This document shows positions 39,838 through 49,100 of a stretch of DNA of 64,000 nt, one piece after another. The DNA is from Isotricha intestinalis (Eukaryota; Ciliophora; Litostomatea; Vestibuliferida; Isotrichidae). Under the pieces are notes generated by a model. The model did no database searches. It worked only from the letters and a program-made list of their open reading frames with translations, and was not told the origin of the DNA. Numbering within the stretch: the stretch's first letter is position 1; every line of letters begins with the position of its first letter. The DNA lies in contig JAJJLU010000357.1 in the NCBI GenBank assembly GCA_023807065.1, positions 1 to 64,000 on the forward strand, given 5' to 3'. A program made the translations under genes and the position numbers.

Positions 39838-42837
39838 ATGAAATTTTTATCTGAACTTGCAATAAAAGAAAGTTTTCGTAGAAAATGTAATTTTTTAGTA
39901 TGTCTCTTAGCATGTTTTTTAGTATCAATAGTATGTTTAATATCAAAAACAGTAGTATCACAAGGTTCATTAATATTTTTAATGCTCGGAGAAAGAGAAT
40001 ATGGTGAAATGGATATAATATTAAAACCAAAATTTGAAGAAAGAAGTTATAGAAAAGTGTTACCAGAAGATTATTATACTGATTATTATTTTATTAATAA
40101 CACTAAATTTTCTGAAATTATGAGTAAATTTAAAAAAGAAGATAATCCTTATTATACTTCTACTATTAGATCAATTTTTAATGGAAATACTAATAAATTT
40201 TATTCTCATGTTCAAATTATTTTAATTAATTCTACAAGGGAAAAAGAAATTGAATTAGGAAGAAATTATCCTTATTCTTCTTTAAAAAAAGGAGAATGTT
40301 TAATTCATGAAAGTTTTAAAAATGAAATGAATAATAATTATTTAAATATAACAATAAGTGCAGAATATTTTTTATATAATAACTTATTAATAAATTACTA
40401 TGAAAATAAAGAAAGTTATAATCCAAATATAACAAAATTAAGAACTATAGATTATAGAATTCCTTTCTCTTGTAAAGTAGTAAAAACATTTAAAAATAAT
40501 TATGGAAAAGTAAAAGCAAGTACAAAAAATATAATATTTATGGAAATGGAATTTTTTTATCAAACATTATCAGAATTTATTCCAAATGAAATAATAAGAT
40601 ATTTTCCAAATTATAGGAAAAAAGTTTATAATATAAATTCAAATGATTATGGTACTCAATTAATAGTTAATTTTCCAAAAAGTAGAGTTAATAATTATAT
40701 TGAAAGTGATTATCATAAATTATTATTTAAAGCAGTTACTTATGCTAATACTTTAACTCAAACTTTAAATAGTATTCAACATATGCAAATTTCTATGCCT
40801 TTAGTTTCAGGAATGGAAAGATATAATTATGGAAGTGTTTTATTAAATTTAATTTTAAATATTATTATTATTTCTTTATTTTCACTTAGTCTTATTTTAA
40901 TTTATTCTTTATTAGTTATTACAACTGAAACAAATTATTTTGAATTTGGAATTTTAAGATTAATTGGAAATACTAAAAAAAATATTATTATACTTGTTAT
41001 TTTACAGTGTATTTCTTTTTCTATTCCTGGATTTATTCTTGCTTTTATTTTACATTTTAAAATTTTAAATTTAATAAATTATGCAATTCAAAGTTTAGTA
41101 AATACAAATTTAAATTTATCTTTTAGTTCAAGAGGATTTCTTATTGCATTAATAGTTAATTTTTTATCTCCAATAACAGCAGCAATATTACCAATAAGAG
41201 GAATATTAAGAAAAAATATTGCGACAAGTTTAAATACAATGATTAATAAAACTTCAGGAATGAAAATAGAAATTATATCAATTGAAAAAAAGGAATTAAA
41301 TAATTTAATAGTGTTAGGTTTAATAACATTTTTATATGGAATTGCAATTTATTATTTTCTTCCTTTATCATTAATATCATTAAATTTTGGAATGTTAGGA
41401 GCAATATTTTTATGGATATTATTTGGAATTTTATTAGGTTTTGTAATATTATCAATAAATATAGAAAATATATTACAAAAATTTGTAACTCACATCTTAT
41501 TATTTTTTACTAGAAGTTATACAAAAAATTTAATAATTAAAAATTTAACAGCTCATAGAATAAAAAATAGAAAAACAAGTATAATGTATTCTTTATCAAT
41601 AGGTGTATTTATTATGATAAGTGTAGGATTAGATTTAATATTACAATCAGCTAAAAAAGAACAAATTTTAGATAAAGGAAGTGAAGCAATAATGGAATCT
41701 TCAGTAGATTATTTTACTGCAAAAGACATTAAAGAATCTTTAATTCAAATGTTCAATTTAAATTATATTGAATATTTCTCTTTGAAAACACCAACAATTT
41801 CAGATAATTGTTTTAAAAAAGATACTTCAATTCAAAATTATGGTAAAAGTTTTGATTTTACAGTATATACAAAAGGAATATCACCATCATATTTTAAAGC
41901 AACAGAAAAATCAGATTTAAAAATAGAAGAACAAAATAAAACATATGAAAAATATATTTTAAGTGAGCAATTATATTTAAAAGAAAATTTAGGTAAAGTA
42001 GGTTTAAGTGCAATATTTAAATGGGAATTTAATGCAAATATATCAAAAGATTTTATATTTAAAATAAATAATAATAATTATGGAGATATGAAATTTATTA
42101 CAAAACCTGCCTTTTTATTAAATAGTGCACCAGGACTTCAAATGAATTCAGTTCCATCAATGATGATTCAAAGAACTTCTATAATTTCAATCCCTTTTTA
42201 TTTAGATATTATTAATAAATGTAATAAATTTTATATAAATTCAATTGATGATTTAGAAATTTTTGATTATGATAATTTACCTATTAATTATGTTAATTTT
42301 AAATTCAATTCTAAACTTGATATTAAAACCATTATTCAAGGTATTAATGATATTGTTTCTGAATCTTTGGATTATTATGCTAATTTATGGTTTTTTAATG
42401 ATATGAAAGAAAATATTGATAGAATTACTTATTTAATTTATACTGTTTTCTATGTTGTTAATACTATTGTTTTATTCTTTTGTTTCTTTAATTTAACTGC
42501 TTCTATGACTATAAATATATTTGATCAAAAAAAAGAAATTGCAATTATGAGATCTTTAGGTATGAAAAAAAGACATGTTATTTTTATTTTTGTTTGTGAA
42601 GCTATAATATTAATTTTATCAAGCAGTATAATTGGAACTGTAATTGGAAGTTTAATTTCTTATACAATGTCACTTCAATGGCAAATGTTTACTACTATAA
42701 ATGTTAGTTATTCTATTAAAATCTCAAATTTAATTTATATTATTATTTTTAGTATTTTAGGTGGAATTTTAAGTACTATTATTCCTGCTTGTAGAATGCT
42801 TTCTACTCCAATTGCTTCTCTTGTTAAAGAGATATGA
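39838..42837 (+). CDS. FtsX-like (MacB-type) permease, two-unit membrane protein
   Basis: A 999-residue protein. An N-terminal transmembrane helix (VCLLACFLVSIVCLI) and a large extracytosolic domain precede a block of three helices (about 335-465). After a helix pair (about 485-550) a second unit repeats the pattern: helix at about 585, a periplasmic-like domain, then three C-terminal helices. The second block carries the FtsX phrase KKEIAIMRSLGMKKRHV and the first EFGILRLIGNTKKNI. This is the FtsX/MacB/LolC domain organisation, common in bacteria and scattered among protists. The partner ATPase is not encoded nearby. Function, perhaps lipid or peptide transport or mechanotransmission, is inference. 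Confidence 0.85.
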   Translation: MKFLSELAIKESFRRKCNFLVCLLACFLVSIVCLISKTVVSQGSLIFLMLGEREYGEMDIILKPKFEERSYRKVLPEDYYTDYYFINNTKFSEIMSKFKKEDNPYYTSTIRSIFNGNTNKFYSHVQIILINSTREKEIELGRNYPYSSLKKGECLIHESFKNEMNNNYLNITISAEYFLYNNLLINYYENKESYNPNITKLRTIDYRIPFSCKVVKTFKNNYGKVKASTKNIIFMEMEFFYQTLSEFIPNEIIRYFPNYRKKVYNINSNDYGTQLIVNFPKSRVNNYIESDYHKLLFKAVTYANTLTQTLNSIQHMQISMPLVSGMERYNYGSVLLNLILNIIIISLFSLSLILIYSLLVITTETNYFEFGILRLIGNTKKNIIILVILQCISFSIPGFILAFILHFKILNLINYAIQSLVNTNLNLSFSSRGFLIALIVNFLSPITAAILPIRGILRKNIATSLNTMINKTSGMKIEIISIEKKELNNLIVLGLITFLYGIAIYYFLPLSLISLNFGMLGAIFLWILFGILLGFVILSINIENILQKFVTHILLFFTRSYTKNLIIKNLTAHRIKNRKTSIMYSLSIGVFIMISVGLDLILQSAKKEQILDKGSEAIMESSVDYFTAKDIKESLIQMFNLNYIEYFSLKTPTISDNCFKKDTSIQNYGKSFDFTVYTKGISPSYFKATEKSDLKIEEQNKTYEKYILSEQLYLKENLGKVGLSAIFKWEFNANISKDFIFKINNNNYGDMKFITKPAFLLNSAPGLQMNSVPSMMIQRTSIISIPFYLDIINKCNKFYINSIDDLEIFDYDNLPINYVNFKFNSKLDIKTIIQGINDIVSESLDYYANLWFFNDMKENIDRITYLIYTVFYVVNTIVLFFCFFNLTASMTINIFDQKKEIAIMRSLGMKKRHVIFIFVCEAIILILSSSIIGTVIGSLISYTMSLQWQMFTTINVSYSIKISNLIYIIIFSILGGILSTIIPACRMLSTPIASLVKEI

Positions 42838-42934
42838 TATTATATAATATTAGTATTTAAATATTTATTCTTCTATTTTATTATGAATTTTTAATATTTT
42901 CAAAAAATTAAATTTTTTAATATTTAAAAAAAAA

Positions 42935-45900
42935 ATGAATTTTGATAATTATGATGAATTCGGAAATTACATTGGTCCAGAAATTCCAGGAATAAACAAT
43001 GAAGAAGACGAAGAAGAAAATAATTTAGAAAATTCAATAGAAGAAGATATAAATAACACAATAAATACAAATAAAAAAAAATCCAATGAAGAAATTGAAA
43101 AATCCCATAATGATAATTCAAATAATAATGATACACTATCTCAAAAATCCCAAAATTCGAATTCTGAATATAAAATAATATTACATGAAGATAAAAATTT
43201 TTATCCAGAATCAGAGGAAATATTTCCACAGGCAGAAAATATAGTAATGGAAGAAGACGCACAACCAATAACAGAACCAATAATATCACCAATGAAAAAA
43301 AAAAAATTTGACATATATGAAAAAGAAATTCCACAATTAACTTTTTCATTAGAATATTTAAATAATTTATTAACAAATCCAAAATTAATAAGAAATATTT
43401 CTATTGCAGGAGCTTTACATCATGGAAAAACATCTTTTATAAATATGTTTATAAAATTAAATCATTTACATTTAAATAATGAAACAAATGATAATAAATA
43501 CTTGGATAATAGAGAAGATGAACAAAAAAGAAAAATTTCAATTAAATCATCTCCAATAACTTTAATATTAGAAAATTCAAAAGGAAAAAATTACTTATTT
43601 AATTTTATTGATACTCCAGGTCATCCAAATTTTTTTGATGAAGTTCAAACTTCTTTTAAAGTGTCTGATGGAGTTTTAATTATTGTTGATTGTGTTGAAG
43701 GAATAACAACTCAAACTGAATTAATTATTAAAGAAGCTATTAAAGAAGATTTAGATATTATTTTAGTTATTAATAAAATTGATCGTTTAATTTTAGAATT
43801 AAAAATTCCTCCTAAAGATGCTTATTTTAAAATTAAATATATTATTGATGATTTCAATAAATTTATTGTTATTAATGAAATTTTTAATGTAGGTAAAATA
43901 AAAAATCATTTTGTTCATCCTAATAAAGGAAATGTCCTTTTTGCTTCAAGTGAATATAATATTTGCTTTAATTTAGAAAATTATGTTGTTAAATATTTAG
44001 ATTATATTAATTTTGATAAAAATCTTAATAAAAATTTTTATTTGATTACTCCTGAAAAACTTGCTAAATGTTTTTTTGGAGATATTTATTTTCACAAAAA
44101 ACAATTTGAATTCAGTAAAAAAGAAAATAAATCAAAAAAAAGAACTTTTGTTAAATTTGTTTTAGAACCATTATATAAAATAATAGGATATACAATTTCA
44201 GAAGAAAAAGAAACTTTAATAGATTTTTTTGCAAATTTAAAAATAAAAGATTTAAAAGATAAAGATTATAAAATGGATCCAAAACCATTTTTAACAAAAA
44301 TATTAAAAAAAGTATATGGATTATATTCATCATTAGTAGATATATGTGTAAATAAAGTTGTAGATTGTCAACAAGGTTCTAAAATAAAACTAAATAATTT
44401 ATATACAGGAGATAAAAATACAGAAATATATAAACAATTAATTCAATGTGAAAAAGAAGGACCATTATATATAAGTGTATATAAATTATATCATAAAAAT
44501 ACACATTTATCATTTGATTTATTTGGTAGAATTTTAAGTGGAGAATTAACAAAAGGACAAAGCATTAAAATTTTAGGAGAACATTATTCTTTAAATGATA
44601 AAGAAGATCAAATAATAATTCCAAAAATAAAAGAAATATGGATAAATCAAACAAGATATAGAATACCAATAAATAAAATACAATGTGGAAATTTAATATT
44701 AATAGATGGAGTAGAAATATCATCTCCAAAAAATTTAACATTAGTAAATAATGATAATTCGAAAATAGAAATATGTAAACCAATAAAATATAATTATTCA
44801 TATATGAAAGTTTCAGTGGAACCATTAAATCCATCTGACTTACCAAAAATGATAGAAGGATTAAGGAAAATTGATAGAAGTTATCCAGCATCAAAAATTA
44901 AAGTAGAAGAAAGTGGTGAAAATATTATTTTAGGGACTGGAGAATTATATATGGATTCTATATTATATGATTTAAGAAATTTATATAGTGATATTGAATT
45001 AAAGGTAAGTGATCCTGTTGTTACTTTTTGTGAAACTGTTACTGAAACTTCTTCTTTTAAATGCAAAGGAATATCAAATAATAATAAAAATTCAATTTTT
45101 ATGACTGCTGAACCTTTAGATAGTGAAATTATATTAGATATTAATCAAGGTATAATTGAAAATTATGAAAAAGAAACTCCGTATGAAATAAATAATAACA
45201 ATATAAATAATATAATAAAAAATTATTTAATAAATACTAAAAATTGGGATAAATTCACAACAAATTCAATATGGTCATTTTCAAATTCAAATATATTATT
45301 AGATTATACATTACCAAATGAAACAGATAAATTAAATTTATATTCAATAAAAAATGAAATAATTCAAGGTTTTGATTGGGCAATAAGAGAAGGTCCATTA
45401 TGTAATGAACAAATATTGAATACAAAATTTAAAATATTATCATCATCTCTTTCAACAGAAAATATATATAAAGCATCAGGTCAAATAATTCCAATGTCTC
45501 GTCGAGTATGTTACTCATCTTTTTTAACAGCATGTCCTCGGTTAATGGAACCATATTTAAAAGGAGAAATTCAATGTCCAATTGATTGTTTTGAAATAAT
45601 AAAAAATTTCTTAATGAGAAGAAGAGGACATTTAGAAAGTCAGAAAAGTTTACCTGGAACACCTTTTTATATAATTAAATTTTCTATTCCTGCTTTAGAT
45701 TCTTTTGGTTTGGAAACTGATATCAGAACTACTACTGCAGGACAAGCTTTCAGTTTAATGTGGTTTGAAAAATATCAAAATATGATTGGAGATCCACTTG
45801 ATAGAAATATTGTTTTACATCCTCTTGAACCTAGTGATGCAAAGTCTTTAGCTAGGGAAGTTCTTATTAAAACCAGAAGGAGAAAAGGACTTAATGAGGA

Positions 45901-45979
45901 TGTTAATATTGTTAATTATTTAATTCCAGAAGAAATTGAAAAGATTAAGAATGATGAAGAATATAATAAATATATGTAG
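42935..45979 (+). CDS. U5 snRNP GTPase Snu114 (EFTUD2)
   Basis: A 1014-residue EF-2-like GTPase. It begins with the Snu114 signature YDEFGNYIGPEIPG followed by an acidic tail. The G domain has GALHHGKTSF (about 158-167), DTPGHPNFFDEV and NKIDRL. EF-2 domains II to V follow, with RKIDRSYPASKIKVEESGEN and the late CPRLMEPYLKGEIQCP and GHLESQKSLPGTPFY. Snu114 drives unwinding of U4/U6 in spliceosome activation. Its presence shows that the organism has a spliceosome although no gene here shows an intron. The catalytic residues for GTP binding are intact. Length is near human (972). Confidence 0.93.
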   Translation: MNFDNYDEFGNYIGPEIPGINNEEDEEENNLENSIEEDINNTINTNKKKSNEEIEKSHNDNSNNNDTLSQKSQNSNSEYKIILHEDKNFYPESEEIFPQAENIVMEEDAQPITEPIISPMKKKKFDIYEKEIPQLTFSLEYLNNLLTNPKLIRNISIAGALHHGKTSFINMFIKLNHLHLNNETNDNKYLDNREDEQKRKISIKSSPITLILENSKGKNYLFNFIDTPGHPNFFDEVQTSFKVSDGVLIIVDCVEGITTQTELIIKEAIKEDLDIILVINKIDRLILELKIPPKDAYFKIKYIIDDFNKFIVINEIFNVGKIKNHFVHPNKGNVLFASSEYNICFNLENYVVKYLDYINFDKNLNKNFYLITPEKLAKCFFGDIYFHKKQFEFSKKENKSKKRTFVKFVLEPLYKIIGYTISEEKETLIDFFANLKIKDLKDKDYKMDPKPFLTKILKKVYGLYSSLVDICVNKVVDCQQGSKIKLNNLYTGDKNTEIYKQLIQCEKEGPLYISVYKLYHKNTHLSFDLFGRILSGELTKGQSIKILGEHYSLNDKEDQIIIPKIKEIWINQTRYRIPINKIQCGNLILIDGVEISSPKNLTLVNNDNSKIEICKPIKYNYSYMKVSVEPLNPSDLPKMIEGLRKIDRSYPASKIKVEESGENIILGTGELYMDSILYDLRNLYSDIELKVSDPVVTFCETVTETSSFKCKGISNNNKNSIFMTAEPLDSEIILDINQGIIENYEKETPYEINNNNINNIIKNYLINTKNWDKFTTNSIWSFSNSNILLDYTLPNETDKLNLYSIKNEIIQGFDWAIREGPLCNEQILNTKFKILSSSLSTENIYKASGQIIPMSRRVCYSSFLTACPRLMEPYLKGEIQCPIDCFEIIKNFLMRRRGHLESQKSLPGTPFYIIKFSIPALDSFGLETDIRTTTAGQAFSLMWFEKYQNMIGDPLDRNIVLHPLEPSDAKSLAREVLIKTRRRKGLNEDVNIVNYLIPEEIEKIKNDEEYNKYM

Positions 45980-46171
45980 ACTTTTTGAAATTTATTTTTA
46001 TTTATTTTTCAATATAAATCATAAGATTAATGATTATATGAAGAGAAAGATAACTTTTTTTTAAATGTATCAAAAGTTTATATTAATTTATATTTGAAAA
46101 AAAAGTTTTATTATATTAAATTAAAAGTAAATTTTATTATATTTTAAAAAAAATATAAATAACAATTCATT

Positions 46172-49100
46172 TTATTTTTTATAAATATCAAGATAATCAT
46201 CTAAAGTTTTTTCTCTATTGTTTTGATTTCTATATTTTTGTGGATTCTTTAATTTATTTTGTGAAATAGATTTCAATTTACTATTATTAAATGTATTAGA
46301 TTTAAGATTATTTTCATTGTTAAATTGATTAGAAAATTGATTTCCACTTTGAGCAAAATTACTATTACTTTGAAATAAATTTTGAGAATAATTACTTTGA
46401 TTCCAAAATGTATTATTTGTTTTAAGCATTTGATTACTATTATTATTATATTGAGAATTAATTGTTTGATTATTCATATTATTAGAATTATTATTAATTT
46501 GAGAGTCATTATTATTTTGAATATATAAATTATTATTTGTCTCATTAAATTGAGGTTGAGAATTTTCTATTTTTTCATTTTGTGAATTTATAGTTTGAGA
46601 TATACCAGAAAAATTTTGAGAATTTAATAAAGGTAAAGTTCCCATCTTTGAATAATAATTATTATAATAATTCCCACCTGCTGTTATTGGTATTTTAGTT
46701 TGTTTTTTTGATTTTCTTTTTTCTTCTTCTTCATCTACTTCATAAGTATTAAAAATATCAATTGAATTTCTTTTTTGACTTTCAATTTTACTTATTCCTT
46801 GACTTAAAATTCCAAACATTGTATTTGTATCTTTTTTCTGGTCTTCCTTTATAACTTTTTTGACAATATTTTCAAAAATTTTTTGTTTTTTTCCAGTTTT
46901 ATCATCTTTTTTTTTATGCAATAAAATTTTATCACTAAGTTCAGGTTCAGGTTCTCTTAACATAGATTTAGAAATTAAAAAATAATCATTAGCAAGATTA
47001 TAACCAGTAGAAGAGAAAGTTTGTCTTTCACCTTGATCTTTTAATCTTCTTAAATTTTTTAAAAAATTATAATTTACTTTTTGGGTTATAATATATTTTT
47101 CATTTGATAAATCTCTTTCCCATTTTTCATGAAGATCCAATGGAATATAATATCTTGATCTTGGAGCCCAATAATATTTATAATTATCTAAATCTTCTTC
47201 TGATTGTCTTAAAGGACAATTTTTACTTTCTTCAATAATTGTATGAAAATCATTAGTATTTTTATAAATATTTCCTTCAATTTTACTTTTAATTGAATTT
47301 AATTCATTTCTTATATTATAATCTAAATCAGGTTTTTCTAAAGATTTATTTATTTCATTCAATTGTTTGTTTAAATATTTATTTTCATTTAAAATAAATT
47401 TCATTTCTTTTAAACAATAAAAAAAATATTCAATATCATAAGCATTATATCTATTTTTATCATTATTAGCAGAATAATTAATATATGATTGACTTTTGAA
47501 TCCTGTAATAATAGCTTCCAGTAAATTATCATATTCTTTTTCTTTTGATTTTTTCACATTTGATTCATCAACTTCCATAGTAATTAAATTAACTTTCCTA
47601 TTTATCTTCTTAAAATAAACCTCTAATAAAAATAATAATGCAGCATACATATGGTATTTCATTCCATTACAACAAAATAAATCTATTAAATAAATATTTT
47701 TTGATAAAATTTCACTTTGAATTTCATGATTTCTTTCATTTTCTTTGAAAATATAATGAAATTTCATTTCATTTTGAGGATCAACAGTATTATTAAAAGT
47801 TGATTCTTCATCTTTAATAACATTAGACTTATTGGTTTTATTAATTCTTAAATTGTTTTCTGTAACTCTAGTAGGAACAAATCTTATATTATTAACATTT
47901 TCTCGTGTAGAATTATATATTTCAGAATTAAAAACTTCAAATAATTTTTTTTCTAAGAAAATAACATCATCTTCATTAACTAATTTACTATATCTAATAT
48001 CATCTAATATATTAACATATAAATAATGTTCATATTCTTTAATATTTTTTTCATTAATCATTCCCATTAATCTTTGTTTTTTAGGGTAATAAAGAACAGG
48101 ACCATAATTATCGATTTTAAAAGGATTATTTGGATTAGTTTCAAAATTTTCAATAACTTGGCAAATTTTCATTAATTTTTTTCCCCATAAAAATCCCGTT
48201 AAAGAAAATTGAATATGATCATCATATCCTCCATAAATATCAGTAGTCGAATAAGGAATAATTCTTCCATTTTCTCTATTTTCATTTAATTCTGATGGTC
48301 TATATTTCATAAAATCTTGAATAACCATTTCAATAAAAAATAATCCTCCAAATTCTTCTACTTCATAAATTCTATTTATATCCATAAATATATCTTCAGG
48401 CTTTATTCTATAATGATAATTATGAGGAATATTTTTTATATTTGGATTATTTGTTATACAATTTTTATAAAATGTTTTTGTTCCTTCATATTTTGTTAAG
48501 TAAAATATTCTCTTTTGAATATTTAAATTATCTTCTAAATTTAATGATAAATTTCCTTCTGCTAAGGCATCTAAATCATTTAATTTAAATTCTACTGAAT
48601 TATATCTTAAAGTATTATTTCTTGAACTAATTGTTTCTGATATTGATTTTAAATCTAAAAATTTTTGAAGATTATTTCTATTTGGTTCTGAAAAAGGAAA
48701 GAAAAAAATAACCATTTTATCTTTATTTTGATTTTTTTCAATAAATTGTTCATAAAAATTATTATCTGTATATAAAAAATTTTTATTCAAAAGATAATCC
48801 ATATTATTAATATAAGTCCATCCTCCTTGAGTAAAATATTCTAATATTGGAATTCTTATTTCATAAAAACCTAAATTTGAACTTTCAACAAAATAAGATA
48901 AATTATTAGGAAAACTTAAATTATTATATTTAATAATTTCATAAAATTTATTCAATAAAATATTATTATCTTTATCATTATAATTAAACATATATTGTTG
49001 TAAACATTCAATAAAATATTGGCTTTCAGTTTCATTAAAATTAAAATGAAAGAATCTTAAATATCTTTCAATTAAATTTTGATTATGAATAGTTTGTTTA

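Noticed and set aside
42924..43382. 152-codon minus-strand frame opposite the Snu114 start
   Set aside because: It is antisense to the confirmed Snu114 N-terminus, is hydrophobic by composition only, and has no independent evidence.
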